Shown here piece by piece: positions 8,741-17,170 of a DNA stretch of 64,000 nt. The DNA comes from Actinoalloteichus caeruleus DSM 43889 (GTDB lineage: Bacteria; Actinomycetota; Actinomycetes; Mycobacteriales; Pseudonocardiaceae), in NCBI RefSeq assembly GCF_000429185.2, contig NZ_AUBJ02000001.1:2604001-2668000 (forward strand), read 5' to 3'. How positions within the stretch are numbered: the first letter of the stretch is position 1; each line of letters begins with the position of its first letter. Made by a program: the position numbers and the translations under genes. The notes under the pieces are model-generated. The model saw only the letters and a program-made list of their open reading frames with translations. It was not told where the DNA came from and did not search any database.

Positions 8741-9538
8741 TCAGGCACGTCCGACGAGCAGGTCCCGCACGATCTCCCGCAGCGTCGCCGGCGGTCGCGG
8801 CAGCAGGCCAGCGAGGTGCGGGGAGACGACGCCGAGCGCCTGGGAGGGCAGCAGGGCCAGCAGCCGCGCCAGCGCCTGCGCCGGGCCCGGCGGCAGCTCC
8901 TCCTCGGCCAGCAGCGCGAGGACGTCCGCCACCTCGCCGTGGCGGTGCGCCACTTTCCGCCCGGCGACGGCACCGATCTCGGTGGCGACGTCGTCCATGG
9001 TGAACGCGGACGCGCCGGTGAGTTCCCCGACGACCCGGTGCTCCGGGCACTGGGCGGCCACCACGACGGCCGCCTCCGCGTAGTCCCGGCGGCTTCCTGC
9101 CGCCAGTCGCCCGGCCCTCGCCGGCGTGACCAGTTCGCCCGTCACCGAGGCCCGCCGGATGAGCGGTGCCAGCACGTCGGCCGCGATCCCGAGCCGAAGG
9201 ACCGTGTGGGCCAGTGGGCTGGCGTCGAGGCGTTCCTCCACGGCCGCGTGGAAACGCAGCGGCGACAGCGGCGCACCGGCCACGCTCAGGTAGACCACGT
9301 GGCGGACCCCGGCCGCGAGGGCCGCGTCCACCACGGCCGTCAGGACGCCGGCGCCGCCGTCGTCGTCCGACGTCTCCCCGGCCGGGGGCACCAGGAGCAC
9401 GGTGTCGGCTCCCTCCAGCTCCCGGGCGGAAGCCCGTTCCGGGGCCAGCGCGGCGGAGGCCGCGTCGTACCGGTCGCGGTCGAGAGCCAGGTCCACGGCG
9501 GTGGCGAGCCGCCCTGGCGCGGCGACGAGTTGGATCAC
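8741..9538 (-). CDS. NAD(P)-binding NmrA/SDR-like protein
   Basis: 265 residues from GTG 9538 (VIQLVAAPGRL). The open frame extends further upstream, but only with low-complexity Pro/Ala/Arg sequence, so the shorter start is preferred; GGGGAGGA lies a few bases upstream. The core resembles atypical short-chain dehydrogenases of the NmrA group (VVDAALAAGVRHVVYLSVAG for the beta4-alpha4 region, TVLRLGIAADVLAPLI, then SRRDYAEAAVVV and GELTGASAFTMDDVA). The N-terminal dinucleotide loop is degenerate (VAAPGRLATAV), so redox activity is doubtful and a cofactor-sensing role is possible. No partner gene is obvious. Confidence 0.72.
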   Translation of the reverse strand: MIQLVAAPGRLATAVDLALDRDRYDAASAALAPERASARELEGADTVLLVPPAGETSDDDGGAGVLTAVVDAALAAGVRHVVYLSVAGAPLSPLRFHAAVEERLDASPLAHTVLRLGIAADVLAPLIRRASVTGELVTPARAGRLAAGSRRDYAEAAVVVAAQCPEHRVVGELTGASAFTMDDVATEIGAVAGRKVAHRHGEVADVLALLAEEELPPGPAQALARLLALLPSQALGVVSPHLAGLLPRPPATLREIVRDLLVGRA

Positions 9539-9638
9539 GGGTCCTCCCCAGGGGTTCGCCGGTGCCCCGGCGCGGGTGCCGTCCTGGCGTCCGGGCGAGG
9601 TCGCGGGCGGGCGAGCCGGCCCGCTGGCGGGCTCGGTG

Positions 9639-10184
9639 TCAGCCGGTGGGTCCCTCGCCGTCGGCGGTGCCCTCGCGCCCGCCACCGCGCCGCCCGAACC
9701 AGCGTTCGAGCAGGGTCATCAGCAGCGGCAGAGCGCTGAGCACCACCATCAGCCGGACCAGGTGCATGCCGGCGACCACCGAACTGTCGCCGCCGAGGCT
9801 GGTCACCGTGGCCACCAGCTCGCCGACGCCGCCCGGCACCATACCGAACATCGAGACGAGGATGTCCACCCCGAACACCACGTTGAGCAGCAGACCGAGC
9901 CCGACCCCGACCCCGATGATGACCAGGACGGCAACGAGACCGGGCACGAGGACGGTGCGGAACACCGAGAACACGTCCTTGCCCAGCTGTGAACCGACCG
10001 TGGTACCGATGACGACCTGGGCGGCGATCTCGATGCCCCGGGGGATCTGCGCGGGTTCCCCGGTGAGGGTGTGGAAGGCCGCCGCTCCGATGATGGCGCC
10101 GATGAGCGGCCACAGCGGGATGCGCAGCAGCTTGGCCAGGCCGGCGCCGGCCGCGCCGCAGACCACGAGCGCGAGCACGGTCAT
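9639..10184 (-). CDS. AbrB-family membrane transporter, second half
   Basis: 181 residues with 5-6 hydrophobic helices. The AbrB/Gdt-like repeat is recognisable as PLWPLIGAIIGAAAFHTLTG at the start and GMVPGGVGELVATVTSLGGD in the middle. Full AbrB-family proteins (about 350 residues) contain two such repeats; here each repeat is a separate gene. The ATG at 10184 overlaps the stop of the preceding gene by 4 bases, so the halves are probably made together and pair in the membrane. The natural substrate is unknown; the old name ammonia monooxygenase regulator is not informative. Confidence 0.78.
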   Translation of the reverse strand: MTVLALVVCGAAGAGLAKLLRIPLWPLIGAIIGAAAFHTLTGEPAQIPRGIEIAAQVVIGTTVGSQLGKDVFSVFRTVLVPGLVAVLVIIGVGVGLGLLLNVVFGVDILVSMFGMVPGGVGELVATVTSLGGDSSVVAGMHLVRLMVVLSALPLLMTLLERWFGRRGGGREGTADGEGPTG

Positions 10185-10738
10185 GAGGGCACTCCCAGGA
10201 CGAGGATGAGCAGCGGCAGCACGCCGAGCACGACGATCAACACCCGGACGAGGTGGATGGCGACGACGACCCCCACCTTCGCCCCGACCTCCTGCGCGGC
10301 GGCCACCATCTCGCCGAACCCGCCGGGGGCGCAGGCGAACAGGGCTGTCCGGACGTCGAGGCCGAAGCCCCGCGACAGCAGCAGGGCGAGCCCGACGTCC
10401 ACGAGGAGGAGGACGAGGACCCCGATGGCCGCCGGTAGCAGGACGCCCAGCAGCGCGCTCAGGCTCTCCGCGTCGACCCGCGCGCCGACCACGCAGCCGA
10501 GCAGCACCAGCCCGACCACCCGGACCGACCGCGTGACCTGCCTGCCCGGCCATCGCGCGTTCACCATGGCGCTGCCGAGCACCGCGCCGAACAGCGCGCC
10601 CGCCGGGACGTTCAACAACACGAGCAGGGCCGCGCCGGCGGCTCCACCCACCAGGAACCGCGCGGACTCCGCGAGCCTGCGTGCCCTTCCCCGACCGCCG
10701 GTGCCGTCGGCACCCGTGTCCTCGTCCGCCCCGGCCAC
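10181..10738 (-). CDS. AbrB-family membrane transporter, first half
   Basis: 185 residues. After a hydrophilic N-terminus (MAGADEDTGADGTGGRG) there are about six helices with the same repeat pattern as the downstream gene: NVPAGALFGAVLGSAMVNAR and CAPGGFGEMVAAAQEVGAKV. In a typical family member these two repeats are one polypeptide. The start is GTG at 10738, with AAGGGG about 11 bases upstream. The 4-base overlap with 9639-10184 points to an obligate pair. A one-base change could have split a former single gene. Confidence 0.78.
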   Translation of the reverse strand: MAGADEDTGADGTGGRGRARRLAESARFLVGGAAGAALLVLLNVPAGALFGAVLGSAMVNARWPGRQVTRSVRVVGLVLLGCVVGARVDAESLSALLGVLLPAAIGVLVLLLVDVGLALLLSRGFGLDVRTALFACAPGGFGEMVAAAQEVGAKVGVVVAIHLVRVLIVVLGVLPLLILVLGVPS

Positions 10739-10984
10739 CCCGGCACCACCCCTTCGAGTTGGAGGCCGGCCCCAGCGCCGACCGATGGTTAGTCAGCCGA
10801 AAGAGTGTCACGGCAATCACCTGGCATCCGGGGTGAGGGCGGTGAGATGGCACACCCCGAAACGCAGGGTCACCGGTCGCGCGCCCACCGCTGACCAGCG
10901 CATCCGGAGTGTCCGAATTGCTACCCTCGAGGAGGCGGTCGCTCCGGCGGGCCGCCGGGCGGCGACAGCCATGAAGGAGTTCAC

Positions 10985-11314
10985 GTGACCGACCCGGATC
11001 TGGCATCCGTGGCCAGCGCGGTGGCTCACCGGGCCACGGGTGGGCTGACGGACGGCGGCCAGAGTGCCGTGACCGCCCTGGCCCGGCTGGTCAGGGCTCG
11101 CTTCGGCGACGACGACCGGGCGACCGGGTCGTTGGACGCGGCGGCCGCCGATCCCGAGGACGAGGGGCGGATCGCGGACCTCGCTTCCGCGCTCGCCAGG
11201 ACGGTCGCCGCCGATCCCGGGTTCGACGCGATGCTGCGGGAACTGTGGTCCCAGGCCCAGGAGGAAGGAACCGCCTCGCCCGGCGGCGGGGCCGCCAGGC
11301 CGCCCACCGGCTGA
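10985..11314 (+). CDS. Small helical protein, orphan N-terminal module
   Basis: 109 residues, start GTG 10985 with AAGGAG 7 bases upstream. The pattern ALARLVRARFGDDDRATGSL, then AADPEDEGRIADLASALART and DPGFDAMLRELWSQ, resembles the N-terminal helical segment of larger actinomycete proteins, often followed there by repeats or effector domains. Here the chain stops soon after a Gly/Pro-rich tail. Function unknown. It may be a complete small protein or what remains of a longer one. Confidence 0.7.
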   Translation: MTDPDLASVASAVAHRATGGLTDGGQSAVTALARLVRARFGDDDRATGSLDAAAADPEDEGRIADLASALARTVAADPGFDAMLRELWSQAQEEGTASPGGGAARPPTG

Positions 11315-11732
11315 GGAGCCCGGAGGCCGGCGCGCGGCGCGGGGGCCAGTGGCCCGGCGGACGGACACCGAGCGTGCTCGTCCCCGGGCTGGCGGTGAGC
11401 GGGCCGGCGCTCGAGCGTAGGCTGCTGCCCTCTCGGGGCGACCGGCGGACCGCCCGGCAGCCGTCGCGCGAACGACCGCCCGTTCGGGGGATGCCGGGGT
11501 ACCGGGTCCTTCCCCCACAGGCGGGAATGTCGGTGACGAGCTGGTATCGAGCCGGCGACGCGCGGGGTGGAGCCGCTACGGTTCGTCCTGATCACATCCG
11601 CGTCCGCCGCCCGCCGGGAGCGTGCCCGAGCACCGGGCGCGGTGCTCGACGGGAGCGTGGCCGGCGCCGTCCACGACATCCCAGTGGGACGACCCCGTGG
11701 TGGGGTCGTGGAGGAAGTCGGAGGAGGACAGC
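11315..11732. other. Intergenic region with a hairpin
   Basis: About 420 bases without a supported gene. A perfect 8-bp inverted repeat with a 5-base loop (ACGACCCC / GGGGTCGT, 11689-11709) lies just before the ribosome site of the 51-residue gene. It could be an attenuator or operator for that gene. The rest shows nothing I recognise. Confidence 0.45.
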
Positions 11733-11888
11733 ATGGTCACCGCGCGTTGGGATCTCACCGACGGTGATCCACCAGAGGTGTGGATCTGGGTCGAGGACGA
11801 ACACGGCGTGCCCGACGAGGCGCCCAGCAGGGTGCAGTGGATCACGCAGTCGGCGCAGTGGGGCTCCCAGGAGGGCTCCACGCGCTGA
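11733..11888 (+). CDS. 51-residue acidic hypothetical protein
   Basis: The ATG at 11733 follows a strong GGAGGA site at 11721-11726. The protein (MVTARWDLTDGDPPEVWIWV, then EDEHGVPDEAPSRVQWITQS) is acidic and Trp-rich with no signal or membrane segment. Codon use is normal for the genome and the ribosome site is good, so it is probably real. I do not recognise the family. Confidence 0.6.
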   Translation: MVTARWDLTDGDPPEVWIWVEDEHGVPDEAPSRVQWITQSAQWGSQEGSTR

Positions 11889-12020
11889 ACGCGGGCCACG
11901 GGGGAGGCGAACGCGGGAGGCCGCCGGGGTTCACGCCTCCCGGCGACAGGGCTCGTCTCGGGCGAGTCCCACCACCGCACCGCGAGGGGCGGTGGCAGCC
12001 GGTTCCGGCACCCCGCCCGG

Positions 12021-12278
12021 TCAGCTCGCGGAGATGACGACGTCGGGTGCCTCGCCGCGCTGGATCTCGGAGGTGACGTCGGCCAACTGGGCGGGGCCGA
12101 TCTCCGCACCGGCGACACGGCGCCACACCTCCCGGACCGCCTGCTCGACCTCCAGGGCGTCCCGTCCCCGGTACCTGGCCGAGAGCCCGGCCAACTCGGT
12201 GCGCAACCGGAGGCGCACCACCAGAGCGCTGTCGGTGGCGACCCTCGGCGCGGCGTGTGGATCCAGCGTGACTCTCAT
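12021..12278 (-). CDS. 85-residue hypothetical protein
   Basis: The ATG at 12278 is preceded by GAGG. The chain (MRVTLDPHAAPRVATDSALV...) is mostly helical, with an amphipathic segment LEVEQAVREVWRRVAGAEIG and a C-terminal TSEIQRGEAP. There is no signal peptide and no catalytic motif. It is transcribed away from the iron-regulated FhuF gene, with about 390 bases between the starts. I do not recognise it; a small three-helix protein is the best description. Confidence 0.6.
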   Translation of the reverse strand: MRVTLDPHAAPRVATDSALVVRLRLRTELAGLSARYRGRDALEVEQAVREVWRRVAGAEIGPAQLADVTSEIQRGEAPDVVISAS

Positions 12279-12670
12279 CTGAACCTCACACCCCTTGTCT
12301 CATGGGCACATCTGGTGTCGAACAAACAGTACATCACTACATCTAGTGCACGACGGTCTGGTTCGCCAGCCGTGCGCCGCTCCGACCACCCGATGGGCGG
12401 ACCGCCTCGCACGGTGGCCACCGCGCCGCCCACCGTGGAACTCCTCCCATCATGGCCCGACCCCTGGGCGCGCACCAGCACGCGAACATGACCAACAGGT
12501 GACACCTCGGGTACCGCACGTGACGAGGCGGGTCACCGATCCGCCTGACGAGAACCCCCACCGGCACCGTGCCGCCCGCACCGCCCGGCCCAGTGCGCGC
12601 TCAACCGGACGAGCAAATTAAGGTAGCCTCACCTAAGACCGACGCTCCGCGTCACAGCGTGAGGACGATC
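12279..12670. promoter_or_regulatory. Divergent promoter region
   Basis: About 390 bases between two divergent starts. The left part (12300-12350) is AT-richer, which suits a promoter for the minus-strand 85-residue gene. The right end holds the iron box described separately. No further gene is visible. Confidence 0.45.
12618..12636. promoter_or_regulatory. Iron box (IdeR/DmdR-type operator)
   Basis: TTAAGGTAGCCTCACCTAA matches 15 of 19 bases of the actinobacterial consensus TTAGGTTAGGCTAACCTAA. It sits 34 bases before the FhuF-like start. With iron bound, IdeR/DmdR would repress this operon. It is one of two such boxes flanking the iron genes. Confidence 0.85.
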
Positions 12671-13531
12671 ATGCCGACCGACCTGGCTGGACCCGTGCGA
12701 GGGCTGCTCGACGCCTGCGCACCGCTCACCTTCGCCCCGCTGCCCGCGTTCGGGAGCGCGCCGACTCCCGGCCCGGACGATGCCCCGGAGCCCGCGCGCC
12801 GCTGGTTCAGCGCGGAGGAGTTCGCGGCGGGCGAGGTCCGCGCGGTCTTCGACGCGCTGCGCGCGGACGGGAACCTCCCCCCGCAGGTGCAGCCGGCGGC
12901 GATGCGGTACATGCGGTCCCTGTTCCGCGAACTCGTGTTCGTGGTCTCGGCGGGGGTGTACCTGACCGGGCGGGCCGTCGAACTCCGGCCGGACGGGGTG
13001 TGGTTCCCGGTCCTCGCCGACGGGGCGACGGGGACCCCCCTGGTGGCCGCGCCACGGGTGGCGGTGCTGCCCGGCGGTGCGCCGGCCGGCCACCCGGACG
13101 TCGCGGCCGTCGTGCCCGACGAGGACGCGCTCGACCGGTTCGCCGCCGCCGGGCTCGTCGCCACCTGCGGCCCGGTGATCGAGGACCTGGCCAGGCACAC
13201 CCGGGTCGGCGTCCGCACCCTGTGGGGTTACGTGATCGACTGCCTGCACTTCTACATGCTCAACCCGGCCCGCCGGCTGGGCAGGGACATGACGGGGGCG
13301 TGGGCACGGGCCAGCCGGCTCGCCGCCGCCGTGATCGAGGCGGGAGCGCCCCGCCGCGCCATGCCCAGGATGATCGACTTCCCCCCGACCGTGTGCGAGG
13401 GGCTCTGGGCGGTCCGTGGCACCTGCTGCTTCGACTACAAGGCCGACGCCGACCACGGCTACTGCGTGACCTGCCCCCTCGAACGTGACGAGCTCCGCCG
13501 ACCGAGGCTGGCCGTCGCCTTCGGCTCCTGA
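12671..13531 (+). CDS. FhuF-like ferric-siderophore reductase ([2Fe-2S])
   Basis: 286 residues. The C-terminus carries the FhuF cluster motif: RGTCCFDYKADADHGYC followed by VTCPL, i.e. C-C-X10-C-X2-C binding a [2Fe-2S] centre. The rest is the alpha-helical FhuF/IucA-like region (YMRSLFRELVFVVSAGVYLT and TLWGYVIDCLHFYMLNP). It reduces Fe(III) bound to siderophores in the cytoplasm so iron is released. The ATG at 12671 has GTGAGG upstream; the open frame extends further left across the iron box, so the shorter start is clearly better. The next gene encodes the siderophore-binding lipoprotein. Confidence 0.88.
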   Translation: MPTDLAGPVRGLLDACAPLTFAPLPAFGSAPTPGPDDAPEPARRWFSAEEFAAGEVRAVFDALRADGNLPPQVQPAAMRYMRSLFRELVFVVSAGVYLTGRAVELRPDGVWFPVLADGATGTPLVAAPRVAVLPGGAPAGHPDVAAVVPDEDALDRFAAAGLVATCGPVIEDLARHTRVGVRTLWGYVIDCLHFYMLNPARRLGRDMTGAWARASRLAAAVIEAGAPRRAMPRMIDFPPTVCEGLWAVRGTCCFDYKADADHGYCVTCPLERDELRRPRLAVAFGS

Positions 13532-13677
13532 TCGGGCGAATCGCCGGCAGGGGCTCCCGCGCCCGTGCGCCGTCACGACATCCCACCGCGCTTCCCGCTC
13601 CACCTCAGCCCCTCGGCCCGTCCGCACCCGCCGACGGCGCGGGGCCGTTCACCACACCGACCACCGGAGGTCCTCCC

Positions 13678-14727
13678 GTGCCCACGACACGCACCGCTCC
13701 CCCGTTCGCGCCCCACCGGATCCGGCCGAGAACGGCGTGGGGGCAGCTGTCCCGCCGGAGGTTCCTCGGCGGTGTCGGGGCCGCCGGCCTGGTGTGGGGG
13801 GTGAGCGCCTGCGGGGCCTCCTCGTCCCCGGCCGAGGGCGACGACGGCGCCGGGGGCACCCGTCGGGTCGACCACCCGCTCGGGAGCACCGACATACCGC
13901 TCTCGCCCCAACGGGTGATCACCCTGGACACGGTGACGGCCCTGCAGGTCGCGCTCGAGCACGACGCGCCCCTCGTGGCCTCCGCCACCCTCGACGGGGA
14001 CGTCGCCGTCCCCGAGTACCTGCCCGGCGGCGACCGGGACTTCGAGCACCTGGGCTTCAACCAGGTGAACCTGGAGGTCATCTCCCAGCTCCGGCCCGAC
14101 CTCGTGATCGGCAACATCGCGTCCCTTGAGGAGCACTACGCGACCCTCTCCGAGCTGACGGCCGTCGTCGCCTACGAGAACTCGCGGGACGGCGTGGAGT
14201 GGCGGCGGAGCTGCCGCGCGGTCGCGGACCTGCTCGGGCACGCCGAGGCCCAGGAGGAGAGGGTGCGCGAGTACGAGGACCGCGCCGCCCGGGTCGCCCT
14301 CGACCACGCCGACGTGCTCGGGACGACGAGGATCGCGCTGCTGCGCTTCACCACGGACGAACTGCGCATCGTCACCGACTCGGTGATCTTCTCGTCCCAG
14401 GTGTTGACCGACTGCGGCGTCCGCAGGACCGAGTCGAGCACCGGGGCGGAGGGGGAGACCTACACGTCGGTCTCCCTGGAACAGGTCTCCCGGCTGGACG
14501 ACGCGGACGCCATCATCTACTTCGGTGGCGGCGGGGCGTTCGAGGGCGGCCAGGTCAGCACGACCTTCACCACCTACACGGAGAGCACCCTGTGGGAACG
14601 GCTGCCGGCGGTGCGCGCCGGCAACGTCTTCGAGGTGCCGCGGACGACCTGGTGGGACGGCGCCAGCACCTCGGCCGCCCACCGGGTCATCGACGACCTG
14701 GTGGACGTGCTCGAGCGCCTCGCCTGA
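13678..14727 (+). CDS. Ferric-siderophore ABC transporter substrate-binding lipoprotein
   Basis: 349 residues. The N-terminus has a twin-arginine signal (SRRRFLGGVGAAGLVWG) ending in a lipobox VSAC with C45, so it is a Tat-exported lipoprotein. The mature part is a class III (FhuD/BtuF-like) binding protein: LSPQRVITLDTVTALQVAL, LRPDLVIGNIASLEEHYATL, and a C-terminal LWERLPAVRAGNVFEVP. The GTG at 13678 has CGGAGG at 13665-13670. It shares the iron box with the FhuF-like gene and faces the two FecCD permease genes, which probably form its transport channel. No ATPase gene is near. Confidence 0.9.
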   Translation: MPTTRTAPPFAPHRIRPRTAWGQLSRRRFLGGVGAAGLVWGVSACGASSSPAEGDDGAGGTRRVDHPLGSTDIPLSPQRVITLDTVTALQVALEHDAPLVASATLDGDVAVPEYLPGGDRDFEHLGFNQVNLEVISQLRPDLVIGNIASLEEHYATLSELTAVVAYENSRDGVEWRRSCRAVADLLGHAEAQEERVREYEDRAARVALDHADVLGTTRIALLRFTTDELRIVTDSVIFSSQVLTDCGVRRTESSTGAEGETYTSVSLEQVSRLDDADAIIYFGGGGAFEGGQVSTTFTTYTESTLWERLPAVRAGNVFEVPRTTWWDGASTSAAHRVIDDLVDVLERLA

Positions 14728-14789
14728 GGCGCGGCCGGTGCCCCGGCCGGCCGAGCTGGACCGGCTCGCCGCCGGGTGGGGCGGCCCGG

Positions 14790-15899
14790 TCAGCGCCGGC
14801 CGCCCCGCCGCCCCTCCCGCCGCCACCGCCAGGCCAGCAGCCAGGTCAGGTAGACGCCGCCGAGCGCGCCGGTCGCCAGTCCGACCGGGAGTTCGACGGG
14901 CGCGAAGACCCAGCGGACCGCCAGGTCGCCGCCCGTCAGCAGCAACGCCCCGACCAGCCCCGCCGTCAGCACCGAGGGCCCGGAGGACCGCGTGACCAGC
15001 CGGGCCAGGTGCGGAGCGGCGAGCGCGACGAAGGCCACCGGCCCGGCGACCGCCACGGCGGTCGCGGCGAGCACCACGGCCACCGCCAACAGCGCGCGCC
15101 GGGTCGCCTCCACCGGGACCCCCAGCCCCTTGCTCGCGTCGTCGCCCATCTCGACCAGGCTCATCCGCCGCGACAGCGCGGCCGCCACCGGGACGAGCAG
15201 CACGGCCGCGACCGCGACGATGGCCACCTGGTCCCAGGTGCGGCCGTTGAGGCTCCCGGTGAGCCACACGGCGGCGCGGTGGGCGTCGTCGAGCTCGGCC
15301 CGGATGAGCAGGTAGGAGTTGACGGAGGCCAGGATCGCGGCCACCCCGATGCCCACGAGGACGATCCGGGCACCGCTCGCCCCACCCCGGTGGGCGAGCA
15401 GGTACACCGTGAGGGCCGTCGTCACGCCACCGAGCACCGCGCCACCGGCGACGGCGAGCGCGGTGCCACCGACGAGCGTGATGTGCAGGATCCCCCCGGT
15501 CGCCGCTCCCGTGGTGAAGCCCAGCACGTCCGGGCTGCCCAGCGGGTTGCGGGTGAGGGACTGCACCACGGCCCCGCTGACTCCGAGCGCGAGGCCCACC
15601 AGCACGGCCGCCAGCACCCGGGGCAGCCGCAAGGTCAGGATGACGAACTCCGCGCCCGCCGGTCCCGGCGCGCCTCCCAGCACACGCACCACCTCGGCCA
15701 GGCCGTAGCCGGCCTCGCCGTAGCCGAGCGAGGCGAGCGCCGCGAGGACCACCGCACCGGCCAGCACGGCACCGACCAGCACGTTCCGTGCGACCACCCG
15801 TACGGCGAACCGCCCGCTCGGACTGGCCAGCACCGTTCCGGTCAGGTCGGGTCGGTCGGCACGGCGGGAGGCCGAGGCGGCCGGGGTCCTGGTGCTCAC
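14790..15899 (-). CDS. FecCD-family iron-siderophore permease, second gene
   Basis: 369 residues, about 9-10 helices. FecCD signatures: LTLRLPRVLAAVLVGLALGV, SGAVVQSLTRNPLGSPDVLG, and GPVAFVALAAPHLARLVTRS with the ATPase-coupling segment. The start GTG at 15899 overlaps the stop of the partner permease by 4 bases (GTGA). A longer open frame exists but has no family sequence before MSTRTPAASASRR. The two unlike permeases probably form a heterodimer importing a ferric siderophore. The gene converges with the substrate-binding protein gene, ending 63 bases from it. Confidence 0.9.
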   Translation of the reverse strand: MSTRTPAASASRRADRPDLTGTVLASPSGRFAVRVVARNVLVGAVLAGAVVLAALASLGYGEAGYGLAEVVRVLGGAPGPAGAEFVILTLRLPRVLAAVLVGLALGVSGAVVQSLTRNPLGSPDVLGFTTGAATGGILHITLVGGTALAVAGGAVLGGVTTALTVYLLAHRGGASGARIVLVGIGVAAILASVNSYLLIRAELDDAHRAAVWLTGSLNGRTWDQVAIVAVAAVLLVPVAAALSRRMSLVEMGDDASKGLGVPVEATRRALLAVAVVLAATAVAVAGPVAFVALAAPHLARLVTRSSGPSVLTAGLVGALLLTGGDLAVRWVFAPVELPVGLATGALGGVYLTWLLAWRWRREGRRGGRR

Positions 15900-16921
15900 A
15901 GGCGGGGCATCCTCCGGTGTCGGACCAGCGCGATGAAGAAGGGCGCGCCCACGACGGTCACCACGAGGCCGACCTGGAGCTCGCCGTGCGGCAGCACCAC
16001 CCGTCCCAGCACGTCGGCGACGAGCACCAGGGCGGCGCCCAGCAGGCCGGCTCCCGGCAGTGACCACCGGTGGTCACTGCCGAGGAGCGATCGGGCGATG
16101 TGCGGCACGACCAACCCCACGAAGGCGATCGGTCCGGCGGCGGCCGTCGCGGCCCCGCTGAGCAGCAGCACGGCCAGGGCGACGACGGCCCGGGTGGCCC
16201 CCGCCCTGGAGCCGAGTGCCCGGCTGACGTCGTCGCCGAGGACCAGGGTGTTGAGCGGCGACGCCACCGCGAGCGCGAGGACGAGCCCCACGAGCAGGAA
16301 CGGGATCATCGTGCGGACGACCGCCGGGTCCCGGCCGGCGAGGTCACCGACCGCCCAGAACCGGAACTCGTCGAAGGCGTCGGGCCGCAGCAGGACCAGG
16401 GACTGGGTGGCGGCGGTGAGGGCGGCGCCGATCGCGGTGCCCGCCAGCGCGAGCCGGACCGGACTGGCTCCGGCGGTGCCGATGGCGTAGACGAGGACGG
16501 CGGTCACCCCCGCCCCCAGGAAGGCGAACCACACGTAGGAGGAGTAGTCGCGCAGCCCGAGCAGCACGACGGCGCCGGCGACCCCTGCGGCCGCGCCAGC
16601 GTTGACGCCGAGGATGCCGGGATCGGCCAGCGGGTTGCGGGTGAGCGACTGCATCAACGCGCCCGCGATCCCCAGGGCGGCGCCGACGGACGCGGCGAGC
16701 AGGGTCCGGGGTACGCGGAGTTCGTGGACGATCACCCTGGCCCGCCCGCCGTCGTCGACGAACAACGCCAGGAACACCTCGCGGGCGGCGAGCGCCTCCG
16801 ACCCGACGGCGAGGCTGGCCAACACGGCGAGGAGCACCACGGCGGTCGGGATCACGACCGCTCGCGACCACGAGCGGCGGGCACGGCTCCGGGGCGTCGC
16901 CGGGTTCCTCGACACCGTCAC
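15896..16921 (-). CDS. FecCD-family iron-siderophore permease, first gene
   Basis: 341 residues, with helices starting after ~20 basic residues (MTVSRNPATPRSRARRSW). Signatures are LRVPRTLLAASVGAALGIAG, ALMQSLTRNPLADPGILGVN and GPIAFVGLVVPHIARSLLGS. The start GTG at 16921 lies about 95 bases downstream of the iron box at 17014-17032. This places the permease operon under the same iron control as the FhuF/binding-protein operon on the other strand. Confidence 0.9.
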   Translation of the reverse strand: MTVSRNPATPRSRARRSWSRAVVIPTAVVLLAVLASLAVGSEALAAREVFLALFVDDGGRARVIVHELRVPRTLLAASVGAALGIAGALMQSLTRNPLADPGILGVNAGAAAGVAGAVVLLGLRDYSSYVWFAFLGAGVTAVLVYAIGTAGASPVRLALAGTAIGAALTAATQSLVLLRPDAFDEFRFWAVGDLAGRDPAVVRTMIPFLLVGLVLALAVASPLNTLVLGDDVSRALGSRAGATRAVVALAVLLLSGAATAAAGPIAFVGLVVPHIARSLLGSDHRWSLPGAGLLGAALVLVADVLGRVVLPHGELQVGLVVTVVGAPFFIALVRHRRMPRL

Positions 16922-17013
16922 CGCCGTCCCGGCCCTGTCCGCCGGTGTTCCGCGCCGCGCACCCGATCCTCCCGTCCGCCCCGGGGGCTCGCGAGAACAT
17001 CCACCGGGAACGC

Positions 17014-17032
17014 TGAGGGAAGGCTAACCTCA
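17014..17032. promoter_or_regulatory. Second iron box
   Basis: Read on the minus strand, TGAGGTTAGCCTTCCCTCA matches 14 of 19 positions of the IdeR/DmdR consensus. It lies upstream of the FecCD permease operon and should repress it when iron is plentiful. Confidence 0.75.
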
Positions 17033-17170
17033 CTACGCAGGGTGGTCGGCGGCCGCCCGGGCTCGACTCGGCGACCCCCTGCCCCGCCACCGACGGTATG
17101 AGCGCACCGGCACCGGGTAGCCCCCTGGTGCCACGTGTTCGTCAGGGCCACCGGCCCTCGGGAGGGGACC

